Shown here: positions 36,558 to 46,270 of the stretch, piece after piece
Position numbering within the stretch: position 1 is the stretch's first letter
Layout of the letters: each line of letters begins with the position of its first letter
Assembly: GCF_017813365.1 (NCBI RefSeq)
Contig: NZ_JAGIZA010000013.1
Location: 117,353 to 181,352 of the forward strand
Source: Roseomonas indoligenes
Lineage (GTDB): Bacteria; Pseudomonadota; Alphaproteobacteria; Acetobacterales; Acetobacteraceae
Direction of reading: 5' to 3'
Length of the DNA stretch: 64,000 nucleotides
Translations under genes and position numbers: made by a program
Notes under the pieces: generated by a model
The model's input: the letters and a program-made list of their open reading frames with translations, nothing else
The model's database searches: none
Told to the model about the DNA's origin: nothing

Positions 36558-37580
36558 CTAGGACGCGAGCGTGAAGCGATTCCGCCCGGCCGCCTTGGAC
36601 TGGTACAAGGCCCTGTCCGCCGCCTCGATCAAGGCCGCCGGGGAGTCCTTCTCGTCAGGAATCCAGAGCGCAGCGCCGACGCTGACGGTGACATGGCCAC
36701 CGACGCGGGACGCGCGGTGCGGCAGGCCAAGTGCCTCGATGGCGCGACATAGCTGGGTGCCGAGCTCATCCACCTGATCCCGACTGACCTCCGGCACCAC
36801 CACGGCGAATTCCTCACCACCGAACCGGGCAGCAAGGTCGTCAGACCGGCGGCAGTGGCTGCTGATGGCCGTGGCGACCGTCTTCAGCACGTCGTCGCCG
36901 GCGAGGTGCCCATAGGTATCGTTGTAGCGCTTGAACTCGTCCACATCAATCATCAGCAGGGCGAGCGGGAGGCGCAGCCGCGCGGTGCGGCTCCACTCCG
37001 CCGCCAGATACTCGTCGAGATAGCGACGGTTGCTCAGCCCTGTCAGGCCGTCGATCTTCGTGAGGCGCTGGAGTTCCAGGTTGGCCTTAATGAGGTTCTG
37101 CTGGCTTTCCCGCAGCGCCGAATAGGCTTCGTCCCGCTGCAGCTGGTTCAGGTAGGCCCGCGAGTGATAGCGGAGCCGGGCAATCAGCTCGAGACGATCG
37201 GGCAGCTTGACCAGGTAGTCGTTCGCGCCGGCGCTGAAAGCCTCGCTCTTGATGAGCGGCTCCTCCTTCGTCGAGAGAACGATGACCGGCACGTCCCGCG
37301 TCGCCGGATCCTCGCGGTAGCGGCGCACCAGATCCAGGCCGTTCACCCCGGGCATCACGAGATCCTGCAGGATGACTGTGGGCCCGACCTCCTTTGCGGT
37401 GGCGATCGCCTTGGTCGGGTCAGAGCAGTAGTGGAAGTCGATATCCCGATGGTCCGCCAGGATGCGCCGCAGCGCCTCCCCGATCATCAGCTGGTCGTCC
37501 ACGAGCAGGACCATGACAGGATTTTGGTCGGGGGCCGAGGCGGCGTTCGGCCGCAAGGTCGACTTGTTGTCCATGATCAT
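36558..37580 (-). CDS. wspR: WspR-like response regulator diguanylate cyclase
   Basis: A 340-aa REC-GGDEF protein. Seen: REC with LLVDDQLMIGEALRR, the phospho-acceptor Asp in ILQDLVMPGVNG and Lys in LSTKEEP; the WspR-typical bridge YHSRAYLNQLQRDEAYSALR; then GGDEF with DGLTGLSNRRYLDEYL, the active motif RFGGEEF and an RSDD I-site just before it. Phosphorylation by WspE would cluster and activate it to make c-di-GMP, as in Pseudomonas. The ATG at 37580 overlaps the wspF stop (ATGA). It is the last gene of the wsp operon. Confidence 0.95.
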   Translation of the reverse strand: MIMDNKSTLRPNAASAPDQNPVMVLLVDDQLMIGEALRRILADHRDIDFHYCSDPTKAIATAKEVGPTVILQDLVMPGVNGLDLVRRYREDPATRDVPVIVLSTKEEPLIKSEAFSAGANDYLVKLPDRLELIARLRYHSRAYLNQLQRDEAYSALRESQQNLIKANLELQRLTKIDGLTGLSNRRYLDEYLAAEWSRTARLRLPLALLMIDVDEFKRYNDTYGHLAGDDVLKTVATAISSHCRRSDDLAARFGGEEFAVVVPEVSRDQVDELGTQLCRAIEALGLPHRASRVGGHVTVSVGAALWIPDEKDSPAALIEAADRALYQSKAAGRNRFTLAS

Positions 37581-38605
37581 GGCACTGGTTCCCTGCTGAT
37601 TGAGCGCGATACCATGCTGACCAGCCGCGCAGCGATGCCGGGGAGCGGCAGGATCTCGGAGGCGGCGCCAAGCTCGGCCGCGGCTTTGGGCATTCCGTAG
37701 ACGGCGCTGGATGCACGGTCCTGCGCGATGGTCGGCCATCCCTTGTCGCGGACAGCCTTCAGGCCCAGCGCGCCGTCCCGGCCCATGCCGGTGAGCAGCA
37801 CGCCGAACGCCTCCCCCTTCCAGAACTGAACGAGGCTGTGGAAGAACACGTCTATGGAGGGGCGGTAGGCATAGTCCCGCGGGTGCGGTGTATAGCCGAG
37901 CAGAGACGCCGATTTCAGCGCCAGATGCGCCTCCCGCGCCGCCAGCAGCACGGTCCCTGGCGCAGGGCTGTCATTCTCCCGCGCCAGGCGCACCGGCATG
38001 GCCGAGTGGCCGCCGAGCCATTCCGCCATCCCCGCCGTGAAGCGTTCATCCACGTGCTGCACCATCACCACCGCGGCCGGGAAGTTGGCGGGCAGGCCAC
38101 TCAGGACCGTGGCCAGCGCCGCGGGGCCCCCTGCCGAAGCCCCGATCCCGATCAGGGGGTAGGATGGCACCGTCTCAATCGCCCGCGGCCGGACGGGCGC
38201 GCCGCCGCGCTCGCCGACCAGCCGGCCGATCGCCGTGATTTTCCGCAGCAGCGGCGCCGCGCCCTCGTTCGGGTTGCCAGTGCCGATGGCGGGCGTGTCC
38301 ACCGCGTCCAGCGCGCCGTGGCCCATGGCCTCGAAGACGCGGGGGACATTGGCGTCCACGCTCGCGGTGACGAGGAGGATGGGGCACGGGGTTTCGGCCA
38401 TGATGCGCCGAGTGGCCTCAACGCCATCGATGCCAGGCAGCATCAGGTCCATCAGAACAAGATCAGGGAGGTTCTGGCGGCAGAGCGCGACGGCATCCTC
38501 ACCCGTGGCGGCGATCCAGGCCACCTGGTGTTCCGCGGTCGCGAGAAGGATACGTCGCAGCACCTCCGCCGCCATCGGCAGGTCGTTGACGATGCCTATG
38601 CGCAT
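37577..38605 (-). CDS. wspF: WspF-like CheB methylesterase
   Basis: A 342-aa CheB-type protein-glutamate methylesterase. Seen: N-terminal REC with Asp in LVLMDLMLPGIDGVEA, then the esterase domain with catalytic Ser in GIGASAGGP, His in VQHVDERF and Asp in TGMGRDGALG. It removes methyl groups from the WspA receptor and so damps WspE signalling; loss of wspF in pseudomonads locks the pathway on. It lies 37 bp after wspE and overlaps wspR. All catalytic residues are present. Confidence 0.93.
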   Translation of the reverse strand: MRIGIVNDLPMAAEVLRRILLATAEHQVAWIAATGEDAVALCRQNLPDLVLMDLMLPGIDGVEATRRIMAETPCPILLVTASVDANVPRVFEAMGHGALDAVDTPAIGTGNPNEGAAPLLRKITAIGRLVGERGGAPVRPRAIETVPSYPLIGIGASAGGPAALATVLSGLPANFPAAVVMVQHVDERFTAGMAEWLGGHSAMPVRLARENDSPAPGTVLLAAREAHLALKSASLLGYTPHPRDYAYRPSIDVFFHSLVQFWKGEAFGVLLTGMGRDGALGLKAVRDKGWPTIAQDRASSAVYGMPKAAAELGAASEILPLPGIAARLVSMVSRSISREPVP

Positions 38606-38642
38606 CGCGGCACCCCTCTGCAGCGGCCCTTCTCCTGCACGG

Positions 38643-41015
38643 TCATGGCGCCGCCTCCCCGATCAGGTCCACGACGGCACGGACCAGCGTTTCATCGTGG
38701 AAGCTTCCTTTCGTGAGATAATAGTCCGCCCCGGCCTCCAGGCCGCGCCGGCGGTCCTCCTCGCGATCCTTGTAGGAGACGATCATCACCGGCGTGGCGC
38801 GCAGCCCCGGATCGGTGCGGATCATGCGCACGAGCTCGATACCGTCCATGCGCGGCATGTCCACGTCGGAGACGATCAGGTCGAAATGGCCGGTGCGGGC
38901 GGCGTTCCACCCGTCCACGCCGTCCACGGCCACCTCCACCTGGTAGCCGCGCTGGCTCAGCAGCTTGCGCTCCAGTTCGCGGATGGTAAGGGAGTCGTCC
39001 ACCACCAGCACGCGCCGGCGCTGCTCCTTCGCGCCGGGGCCGGCGGCGGACACCTTGCTCAGCCGGCCGGAGGCAGTGAGCTTTTCCACCGCGCGCAGGA
39101 GGTCCTCCACATCCAGGATCAGCACGGGCGACCCGTTGTCCATCAATGCGGCGGCGCTGATGCCGGCGATCTTGCCCAGCCGGGGGTCCAACGGCCGCAC
39201 GACAAGCTCCTGCCGCGCGAGGAGCCGGTCCACCGCCAGCCCGTAATGGACCCGCCCGTCGCCGATGACGACGACCGACACCTCCTCGCCCGCCACACCC
39301 CCCTCGGCAGCGCCGAGCAATTGGCGCAGCGCCACCAGTCCCACATGCTCTCCCTCGAAAGGGAAATGCTGCTGGCCCTCCATCGTCTCAATCGCGTCCC
39401 GGGGCAGCTTCAGCGTGCGCTGCAGTGCAGCCAGGGGCAGCGCATAGGGCTCGCCTCCCACCTCCACCAACAGGGTGCGAATCACCGAGAGCGTCAGGGG
39501 CAGGTCAAACTGGAAGCAGGTGCCCTGGCCGGGCCGGGTGGAAATCCGCACCACGCCGCGCAGCTGCTTGGCCAAGTCCTGCACCGCGTCCAGCCCGACG
39601 CCGCGGCCCGAGATCTCGGTGACGGTGCCCTTCATCGAGAAGCCCGGCAGGAACAGGAAGTCCAGCAGCTCCGTCTCGCCGAGCTGCCGGACCGTCTCCG
39701 GCGCCGCAAGGCCGCGCGCGAGGATAGCGGCGCGCAGCCTGTCCAGGTCCACCCCGCGCCCATCATCGGCCAGGGTGATGCGCAGCAGCCCTGCGTGGTG
39801 GCGTGCCTCCAGCCGCACCACGCCCTCCTCCGGCTTGCCGGCGGCGCGCCGCTCCTCCGCATCCTCGATGCCGTGGTCCACGGCATTGCGGAGCAGGTGG
39901 CCGAGCGGCGCGTCCAGCCGTTCCAGGATGTCGCGGTCTACGGGGGTGCCGCCGCCCGCGATCTCCATCCGGACCCTCTTCCCGAGGTCCCGCCCGAGGT
40001 CGCGCACCGTGCGCGCGTGCCGCCGGACCCCGGCCTCGAAGGGCCGCATCCGGCTCTCCAGGGCTTCGTCGTAGAGCCTGTGGGCCAGTTGCATGGCGCG
40101 GCGGTCAAAGCCTTCCATCTCGGCCAGCCGCTCGTTCAGGTCATGGCGGCACTCGGCCAGGCGCTCCCTCGCCGCCGCCAGCGCGGGCTGCAGCTGCTCC
40201 GCCTCGGGAAGGAGCAGCAGGGCGTCGCGCAGCGCATCGAAGGCGCGGGCAGCATCGTCATGCCGCCGGCGCAGCCGCGTCAGCCGGTCCGTGAAGGGCC
40301 GGAGCCGTCGCGCGCCCATCAGAGATTCTCCGGCCAGCCCCAGCAGGCGGCTCAGGCTCTCGGCCTTGATGCGCACGGTTCGGTCGGCCTCGGCGCCCTC
40401 CGCCGCGGGAGGTGGTGGCGCGGTGGTCGGGGGTGGGCGTGCGGAAGCCGCGGGTTCCCGGGACGGCGGGAATACGGGCGCCTGCCTGTCGGGCAGCATG
40501 GGTGCGCGCTCATCCGGCGGAGCGGGTGAGGGCACGTCAAGCAGGGTAGGCGCAGGTGGGGCGTCCGCAACGGGGGACGGGTGCGGGGTGACGGGCGCGG
40601 CCGCCGCGCCGCGTCCGGCCACCGAGCGGTGGAGCGCTGCAAGAAGCCCGTCCACCTCGCCCTGCATCGCCGCGACCGCTGCAGCATCTGCTGCCTGCGC
40701 GATGGCCCCCAGCAGGTCCACGCCGCGCAGGAGCAGGTCGATCTGCTCCCGCCCCAGGGTCACCTGCCGCCGCTGGGCGGCGACGAAGAGGTCCTCCATC
40801 ACGTGGGTCAGGTCCACGGCGGGGGTGAGATCGATGATGCGCGCGGCTCCTTTCAGGGAGTGCGCGGCCCGCATGCAGGCCTCCAGCTGCTCGGCGGAGG
40901 TGGGGTCGCGCTCCAGCACCAGAAGGCCGGCCGTCAGCGTCTGGCCATGCGTCTCCGCCTCCATGCGGAAGAGGTCCAGCAGGGAGAACTGGCTGTAATC
41001 CTCGCCGCCGCTCAT
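38643..41015 (-). CDS. wspE: WspE-like hybrid chemotaxis kinase (CheA-REC)
   Basis: A 790-aa CheA-type hybrid kinase. Domains in order: HPt at about residues 1-110 with His52 in AAHSLKGAAR; a Pro-rich linker near residues 130-210 (PSPAPPDERAP, PPPTTAPPPP); dimerisation and HATPase with LLRNAVDHGIEDAEE, DDGRGVDLDRL and SGRGVGLDAV; a CheW-like coupling domain near 520-640; and a C-terminal REC with VLVVDDSLTIRE, Asp in IVSDVDMPRMDG and Lys in VSYKDREE. It phosphorylates WspR and WspF. The ATG overlaps the wspD stop (ATGA). Confidence 0.94.
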   Translation of the reverse strand: MSGGEDYSQFSLLDLFRMEAETHGQTLTAGLLVLERDPTSAEQLEACMRAAHSLKGAARIIDLTPAVDLTHVMEDLFVAAQRRQVTLGREQIDLLLRGVDLLGAIAQAADAAAVAAMQGEVDGLLAALHRSVAGRGAAAAPVTPHPSPVADAPPAPTLLDVPSPAPPDERAPMLPDRQAPVFPPSREPAASARPPPTTAPPPPAAEGAEADRTVRIKAESLSRLLGLAGESLMGARRLRPFTDRLTRLRRRHDDAARAFDALRDALLLLPEAEQLQPALAAARERLAECRHDLNERLAEMEGFDRRAMQLAHRLYDEALESRMRPFEAGVRRHARTVRDLGRDLGKRVRMEIAGGGTPVDRDILERLDAPLGHLLRNAVDHGIEDAEERRAAGKPEEGVVRLEARHHAGLLRITLADDGRGVDLDRLRAAILARGLAAPETVRQLGETELLDFLFLPGFSMKGTVTEISGRGVGLDAVQDLAKQLRGVVRISTRPGQGTCFQFDLPLTLSVIRTLLVEVGGEPYALPLAALQRTLKLPRDAIETMEGQQHFPFEGEHVGLVALRQLLGAAEGGVAGEEVSVVVIGDGRVHYGLAVDRLLARQELVVRPLDPRLGKIAGISAAALMDNGSPVLILDVEDLLRAVEKLTASGRLSKVSAAGPGAKEQRRRVLVVDDSLTIRELERKLLSQRGYQVEVAVDGVDGWNAARTGHFDLIVSDVDMPRMDGIELVRMIRTDPGLRATPVMIVSYKDREEDRRRGLEAGADYYLTKGSFHDETLVRAVVDLIGEAAP

Positions 41016-41695
41016 GCGACGCTTCTGTTCAGGCTGTCGATCAGCAGGTCTCCGTCCAGGCAGCCGACGCTGCGCCCCTCCCAGGAGAGCACCTGCCGCG
41101 TGTAGCTGGACACGGCCCGGGACAGGGTGGCCGGCGCGGCTCGCAGGCTGCCGGCCGGGCGCCGCTCGATCCCGTGCACCTCGTCCGCTTGGAAGACGAA
41201 GCGGTCGGACTGCCGGCCGATCACCAGGAACCGGCTCCGCGCCGCCACCTGCCGTTCCCGTGCCGCCGTGCCGTCCGGGTCCAGCCTCAGCAGCTGCGCG
41301 AGGGAGACGCAGATCAGCAGCTCGCCATGGATGTTGGTGATGCCCAGCAGCACCTCGCTGCGTCGGTGCGGCAGGGAGTGGAAGGGCCGCGGCTCGGCCA
41401 CCTCCGCAAGGAAGCGCGTCGGCAGGGCCAGCCAGTCGGCGCCGAGCCGGAAGACCATGAGGGAGAGGGGCGGAGCATCAGGGCCCGCAGCGCTGCGCAT
41501 CGGGTCGAAGGACAGGGAGGAGAAGCCACTCCCCCGCGCCACATGCCCGGTCCATTCGTCGAGGTAGCCCTCGGGCGCCTCCCGGTCGAGCAGGGCGGAG
41601 ACCGCTCCGGCCGGCGCGGCGCGGCCAGCGCCCTGCCGCTGCTCCTGCGGCACGGGAAGGGCCCCCTCCCCCGCCAGGTCACCTTCGGCGCTCAC
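41012..41695 (-). CDS. wspD: WspD-like CheW coupling protein
   Basis: A 227-aa CheW-domain protein with a longer N-terminus than plain CheW, as is usual for WspD. Seen: DREAPEGYLDEWTGHVARG near the start, then the CheW fold with LMVFRLGADWLALPTRFLAEVAEPRPFHSLPHR, GITNIHGELLICVSLAQLL and a C-terminal YTRQVLSWEGRSVGCLD. It links the WspA receptor to the WspE kinase. ATG at 41695 overlaps the wspC stop, and its own stop overlaps wspE (both ATGA). Confidence 0.92.
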   Translation of the reverse strand: MSAEGDLAGEGALPVPQEQRQGAGRAAPAGAVSALLDREAPEGYLDEWTGHVARGSGFSSLSFDPMRSAAGPDAPPLSLMVFRLGADWLALPTRFLAEVAEPRPFHSLPHRRSEVLLGITNIHGELLICVSLAQLLRLDPDGTAARERQVAARSRFLVIGRQSDRFVFQADEVHGIERRPAGSLRAAPATLSRAVSSYTRQVLSWEGRSVGCLDGDLLIDSLNRSVA

Positions 41696-42942
41696 GCAGC
41701 ACCTTGCCCGGCCGAGCGCCGCAGGCGGTCACGCAGCATGCGCGCCCCGTTCGCGTCACCCTCCTGCTCCAGCAGAAGGGCCAGATGCGCCAGCGCCTCC
41801 TGGTGACGCGGGTCGAGGTAGAGCGCCTTCCGGTACCCGGCGATTGCCTCCTGCCGGTTGCCCGCCGCATCGCGCAGCAGCCCCAGGAGGTGGAAGCCAT
41901 CGGCCGAGGGGCCATCCTCCCGCAGCACCGCCTCGCACTGCTGCACCGCCTCGGCGAGGCGGCCGGCATCCGCCAGCCGCTGCGCCCGCTCCAGGCTGGC
42001 GCGCGGCGCTGGCGGGACCGCGGGCGGAGAAGGCGGGAAGCGCAGCGGGGGGCCGGGCGGCGGCATGGCCGGGAGGGGCGGCGCCGGAGCGGGCGCCGCC
42101 ATGCGCGGGCGCCGCAGCGCCTGGGGCGGATCGGACGGCAGTCGCACGGCCGTCTCGGCCGGCCGCGCCTTGCGGAAGGCGAAGGCCATCGGCAGCTTCA
42201 TCCAGACAAAGTCCCGCCGCGAGGGGAGACCCGTCTCGGAAGGACCGAGGAAGAGCAGGCCGCCCGGCGCCAGCAGCCCGTGCAGGATGCCCAGCGCGGC
42301 GTCCTGTGTCGGGCGGTCAAAGTAGATCAGCACGTTGCGGCAGAAGATGATGTCCTGGCTGCCAGCGGCGGGCAGGCTTGCCGCGTCGAGCAGGTTGCCC
42401 TGGGCGAAGTGCACGGGGCGGCGCACCGCCTCGGAGGGTCGGAAGCCGCCCGGCACGGGTTCGAAATGCCGGTCCCGGAAGCCCAGATCCGTGCCCCGGA
42501 AGGCGTTCCGCCCGTAGATGGCGCGCTGCGCGAGCGCCAGGGAGCGCACGCTGATGTCGATGCCCTCGATTCGCCAGCGCTCCGGCGGGATGCCGGCATC
42601 CAGCAGCGCCATGCTGATGGAATAGGGCTCCTCCCCCGTGGAGCAGGGCAGGCTGAGGAGCCGCAATGGCGGCCGGTCCGCCATGCCCTCGCGCACCAGG
42701 CGCACCATGGCATCCAGCGCGCCGCGGTCCCGGAAGAACCAGGTTTCCGGCACCACCACGGCGTCGATGAGCTCCTGTACCTCCGCCGGTGAGTCCAGCA
42801 GCCTGGCGTGATAGGCCTGGATATCCGGCAGGGCGCAGGCCGCCTGTCGGGAGCGCACGGCCCTGGCGATGGCGGCCGTGCCGATCGTGGCCGCGTCCAG
42901 GCCGATCCGCTGCTTCAGGAGGGCCTCGATCCCGGCGAGCAT
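41692..42942 (-). CDS. wspC: WspC-like CheR methyltransferase with TPR tail
   Basis: A 416-aa SAM-dependent receptor glutamate methyltransferase. Seen: the CheR N-terminal helices, then SLPCSTGEEPYSISMALLDAG (SAM site), GIDISVRSLALAQRAIYG and IIFCRNVLIYFD; a Pro/Ala-rich linker near residues 300-340; and C-terminal TPR repeats (AQRLADAGRLAEAVQQCEAV, AIAGYRKALYLDPRHQEALAHL). ATG at 42942 overlaps the wspB stop by one base (TGATG). It methylates WspA, opposing WspF. Confidence 0.93.
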   Translation of the reverse strand: MLAGIEALLKQRIGLDAATIGTAAIARAVRSRQAACALPDIQAYHARLLDSPAEVQELIDAVVVPETWFFRDRGALDAMVRLVREGMADRPPLRLLSLPCSTGEEPYSISMALLDAGIPPERWRIEGIDISVRSLALAQRAIYGRNAFRGTDLGFRDRHFEPVPGGFRPSEAVRRPVHFAQGNLLDAASLPAAGSQDIIFCRNVLIYFDRPTQDAALGILHGLLAPGGLLFLGPSETGLPSRRDFVWMKLPMAFAFRKARPAETAVRLPSDPPQALRRPRMAAPAPAPPLPAMPPPGPPLRFPPSPPAVPPAPRASLERAQRLADAGRLAEAVQQCEAVLREDGPSADGFHLLGLLRDAAGNRQEAIAGYRKALYLDPRHQEALAHLALLLEQEGDANGARMLRDRLRRSAGQGAA

Positions 42943-43439
42943 CACGTCAGCTCCGACGGTTGCCGGAGCAGGGCCTGCCGCACCTCCGCCGGCAGGATCC
43001 GGCGGAGGTCGATCCACTGGATCAGCCCGCGTTCGTCCGTCAGCACCGGGCCCAGGGAAGCGCTGACCCCTGCCGCAACGCCTGGGGACAGGAAGGCTTC
43101 GGGCTCGCGGCGCAGCGTCTCGGTCGCGTGCTCGAGGATCAGCCCGAGCCAGCGCGGCCGCTCCTCCGGCTCCGAGGCCCGCACCAGCACGATGCGCGTG
43201 CTCAGCTTTCGCGGCGCGGGCCGGCCGAGGGCGAGCAGGCCGAGATCCACCACCGGGACCGGCGTGCCGCGATGATTGATGAGACCCGCAACGCCCCTGG
43301 GCGCGCGCGCCAGCGGGGTGACCTGCACCATCGGCAGCACTTCGCCGACCTGGGCGGCCTCGATCGCGAAGATCTCCTCACCCAGGCGGCAGAGCAGGAA
43401 CAGCAGCGGGCGTCCCCCCTCCGCACCGCGCTCAGGCAT
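42942..43439 (-). CDS. wspB: WspB-like CheW coupling protein
   Basis: A 165-aa CheW-domain protein. Seen: [56 protein letters not shown] and [14 protein letters not shown]. The ATG at 43439 lies inside the end of wspA (8-bp overlap), so expression is coupled to the receptor. It is the second adaptor of the Wsp complex. The length matches WspB and it lacks the long N-terminus of WspD. Confidence 0.9.
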   Translation of the reverse strand: MPERGAEGGRPLLFLLCRLGEEIFAIEAAQVGEVLPMVQVTPLARAPRGVAGLINHRGTPVPVVDLGLLALGRPAPRKLSTRIVLVRASEPEERPRWLGLILEHATETLRREPEAFLSPGVAAGVSASLGPVLTDERGLIQWIDLRRILPAEVRQALLRQPSELT

Positions 43440-45072
43440 GGAGGCGAAAGCGCGAGATGCTGCCCCGCAGCCCGGCCGCAACCTGGTTCAGTTCGTCGAT
43501 GGCCTGGCTCGACTGCTGCAGGGACTCCACGGTCTGCGTGACCGCCTCACCGAGCTGGGCGAGGGCGTCGCTGATCTGGCCGGCGCCCACGGCCTGGGCC
43601 TGCATGCCCTCGTTCACGCTCTCGAAGCGCGGGGCCAGCCCCTGCACCTGCTCGATGATCCCGGAGAGCTGGCCGCCGACCTGCTGGATCTCCCCCATCC
43701 CGCGGCGCACCTCCTCGGAGAACTTGTCCATGCTCATCACCCCCGCCGAGACGGCGGATTGGATGTCCTTGACCATCCCCTCGATGTCGTAGGTCGCGAT
43801 CGCCGTCTGGTCCGCGAGCCGCCGGATCTCGGTGGCCACCACGCCGAAGCCGCGGCCGTATTCGCCGGCCTTCTCGGCCTCGATCGCGGCATTGAGCGAC
43901 AGGAGGTTGGTCTGGTCCGCCACCTTGGTGATCGTCGTGACGACCTGGTTGATGTTGCCGGCCTTCTCGTTCAGCACGCCGAGCTTGGCGTTGATGGAGC
44001 CAGCGGCGGCGGCAACCTGCTGCATCATCTCCTCCATCCTGGCGAGGCCGGCCCTTCCCTGCCCCGCCATGCCTGCCGCCTGGTCAGCCACGGCCGAGAC
44101 GTCCTCCATGGTGCGGACCAGTTCCCGGGAGGTGGCGGAGATCTCGCGAGAGGTGGCGCCGATCTCGCTCGTGGTCGCCGCGATCTCGTTGGCAGTGGCC
44201 TGCTGCTCCTTGGAGGTGGCGGCGGTTTCGGTGATGGAGGTGCTGACCTGGATGCTCGAGCGCTGCACCTGGGCGATCAGCGCCGTAAGGTCCTCGGCCA
44301 TGCGATTGAAGGCGGCGGCGACGACGGCGAACTCGTCCTGCCGCCTCGGATCCAGGCGCTGGCTGAAATTCCCTTCCCGCATCCGGTCCGCCGCGGCGAC
44401 GAGGTCGCCCAGGGGCCGCGTCACCGCCCGGAACAGGACCCAGCCCAGGCCGGCGGCCAGGACCGCGGCCACGGCGATGCTGATCGCCATGCTGATCTGC
44501 GCCGCGTTGCTGGACGTGACGATCTGTCGGGTTGAGACGTCGGCACCGCGCTTGTTGGCCTCGATCAGGTTCTGGAGACCGGCTTGCAGGCGGGCGTTCA
44601 CGGGCATCAGCCTGGCCTGCATCGCGGCCCGCGCATCCTCGTCGCGCTCATCCCGGCTCAGCCGCAGCACCTCCGTCTCGGCGGCAGTGAAGGGGCCCTC
44701 CAGGTCGTTCAGCGCGGCAAAGCGTTCCCTGTCCGCTTCCTCGTAGATGGAGTCCTCGTAGAGGCGCCTGAACCGCTGGATCGCGGCCTGATTGGCCTGC
44801 AGCCTCTCCTCGGTCTCCCGGCGGGCGTCCCCGGGATCCTGGAGAATATGCCCTTCGATCAGGGCGAGGCGCTGCGCCCAGGCAACATTCAGCTGGCCAC
44901 TGGCATAGAGCCCAGGGGTCGTGTCCCGCGCCACGGCGATGGCCTCGCGCTCGATTTCGGCGAGCTTCGCGTATGCCAGTCCGCCCATGACGAGCATGGC
45001 CAGAAGCACCACGGCGAAGCTGCCCACGAGCAGCCCGCGGATCGAGAGCCTGTTGAGAACGCCATCCCGCAT
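43432..45072 (-). CDS. wspA: WspA-like methyl-accepting receptor
   Basis: A 546-aa membrane receptor and first gene of the wsp operon. Seen: TM1 at about residues 14-36 ([21 protein letters not shown]), a helical periplasmic 4HB-type sensor to about 190, TM2 at about 193-215, HAMP ([18 protein letters not shown]), then the long signalling coiled coil with the hairpin tip [29 protein letters not shown] at 45072 is preferred since TM1 follows and upstream sequence is not protein-like. In pseudomonads WspA senses surface contact and drives c-di-GMP through WspE/WspR. Confidence 0.93.
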   Translation of the reverse strand: MRDGVLNRLSIRGLLVGSFAVVLLAMLVMGGLAYAKLAEIEREAIAVARDTTPGLYASGQLNVAWAQRLALIEGHILQDPGDARRETEERLQANQAAIQRFRRLYEDSIYEEADRERFAALNDLEGPFTAAETEVLRLSRDERDEDARAAMQARLMPVNARLQAGLQNLIEANKRGADVSTRQIVTSSNAAQISMAISIAVAAVLAAGLGWVLFRAVTRPLGDLVAAADRMREGNFSQRLDPRRQDEFAVVAAAFNRMAEDLTALIAQVQRSSIQVSTSITETAATSKEQQATANEIAATTSEIGATSREISATSRELVRTMEDVSAVADQAAGMAGQGRAGLARMEEMMQQVAAAAGSINAKLGVLNEKAGNINQVVTTITKVADQTNLLSLNAAIEAEKAGEYGRGFGVVATEIRRLADQTAIATYDIEGMVKDIQSAVSAGVMSMDKFSEEVRRGMGEIQQVGGQLSGIIEQVQGLAPRFESVNEGMQAQAVGAGQISDALAQLGEAVTQTVESLQQSSQAIDELNQVAAGLRGSISRFRLHA

Positions 45073-45130
45073 AGACCGCCCACCCCCGGGCCTATCAACC
45101 CGCCCCGCCTGAACTATTAGGGTGTATCGT

Positions 45131-45146
45131 GGTTGAAAACACAACC
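45131..45146. repeat. Inverted repeat in the wspA leader
   Basis: GGTTG (45131-45135) and CAACC (45142-45146) flank AAAACA, upstream of wspA. It could be an operator or RNA hairpin in the leader. Confidence 0.35.
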
Positions 45147-45180
45147 CTAGGTAGGGAAACCCGGCACAAAGGGCTTAGGT

Positions 45181-45208
45181 CGATAAGTTTAAGTAAAATT
45201 TCTTGCAA
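45181..45208 (-). promoter_or_regulatory. Possible sigma70-type promoter for wspA
   Basis: Read on the minus strand, TTGCAA (45208-45203) is followed after 16 bp by TTATCG (45186-45181) in an AT-rich patch about 110 bp before the wspA start. The match to consensus is moderate. Confidence 0.3.
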
Positions 45209-45361
45209 TGGGCGAGATCCACGCGGCCAGGTCACCGCTGGTGATCAGGCCCGGGTCGTATTCACGTCAGTTCCCCGTCCAACCAGGCGTCCTGGGCCGC
45301 TCACCCCGTATCGATGCCTTGTCCATCCGGGGTTGGCAGCATGTCTTGTGCGACAACGCCA

Positions 45362-45961
45362 TCAGGGGGCAGTGGAGGATGTTGGTTCCCCTCGGGCCAT
45401 CGACGCTTCGCCCTGCCCGTGAAGGAAGCCAGGCGTGACATCCTGAACCGCGGCATCGGCTGCTCGGTTGCCCTGACCAGGGCCCGTCGCCTGCCCGACG
45501 AGCCTGGATATCTCGAGGAGCGCCTCACGGGGCAGCAGATTTGCCGAACGAGCGGCACGCTTGAGGCGCTGCGTGATCAGGCGCATCAGGCGCAGGTCGT
45601 CGTCGCGGGCGTCAAGGACGGCTCGGTCCTCCGGTGTCGCGACGCGGATGAACCAGCGTGGCCTAAGCTTCCTGACGGGTTGGCGACCTGTCGGCAGATC
45701 CAGCAGGTCACCGAGGATACGTCCGTGAAGCGAGATGACTTCGCAGCTGTGCTGGCGCACGGCGGTGGCCTTCCTGACAGGCTGCCGGACCTCAAGGCCG
45801 TCCGGAGAAAAGAAACCCTTCCAGCCTGTGACCACGATGTTGCCCTGTGGCGACACGGCACTGACCGGCAGGACATCTTCGAGGACGCCGGTCCTGATAG
45901 AGACGATGGCCACCTCCTGACCGATGAGGAATGAGCCATTGGGAACCGCTGCGGGAACCAT
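45362..45961 (-). CDS. Hypothetical protein
   Basis: A 199-aa soluble protein that I do not recognise. Seen: a beta-rich N-terminal half (SFLIGQEVAIVSIRTGVL, NIVVTGWKGFFSPDGLEV) and a helical, basic C-terminal half (LRLMRLITQRLKRAARSANLLPREALLEI). No signal peptide or membrane segment. The ATG at 45961 has GGAGA about 10 nt upstream. It is divergent from the PqqD-kinase cassette and ends 290 bp from wspA. The opposite strand also has an open frame, so the assignment rests on sequence character. Confidence 0.6.
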   Translation of the reverse strand: MVPAAVPNGSFLIGQEVAIVSIRTGVLEDVLPVSAVSPQGNIVVTGWKGFFSPDGLEVRQPVRKATAVRQHSCEVISLHGRILGDLLDLPTGRQPVRKLRPRWFIRVATPEDRAVLDARDDDLRLMRLITQRLKRAARSANLLPREALLEISRLVGQATGPGQGNRAADAAVQDVTPGFLHGQGEASMARGEPTSSTAP

Positions 45962-46270
45962 GAGCAGGCATCTCCGGACCGCCCGCGGCGGAGCAAGGCG
46001 GTGTACGGCGCAGTCTGGGATTGCCGTACCGAACGAGGATGTGACCTATGTCACGGAGCAGCCCTCGGCACCTCGCCGAGCCATCTCGGCAATCGCGGGC
46101 AAACGCCGCCGTTCCGATCGGCCAAATGCGCCAGCAGTCAAAGGGCATCGGGCCGAGCGCATGTCGCCGTCAGTCGCTCCGTCCCGGTGACGCCTCCTCC
46201 AGAGGACGCTTGCCTCGGATCGAGGAGAATTCTAGCCTTCGTTTCGCAATCACATCCTCAAGGAGGCAAT
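45962..46270. other. Divergent intergenic region before the PqqD cassette
   Basis: About 310 bp between divergent starts; it presumably holds promoters for both sides. I found no small precursor-peptide gene with a convincing start and ribosome site here, although this is where one would be expected in a RiPP cluster. Confidence 0.4.

Noticed and set aside
38235..40529. 764-aa plus-strand frame opposite wspE
   Set aside because: It is the antisense of wspE; composition is His/Gln/Arg-rich without domains.
45314..45934. 206-aa plus-strand frame opposite the hypothetical gene
   Set aside because: The minus-strand product has better strand/helix patterning and a ribosome site, so the plus frame was treated as a shadow.
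45924..46190. Possible small precursor-peptide gene before the PqqD cassette
   Set aside because: The 88-aa frame is Arg/Pro/Ser-rich, lacks a ribosome site and shows no leader/core character.
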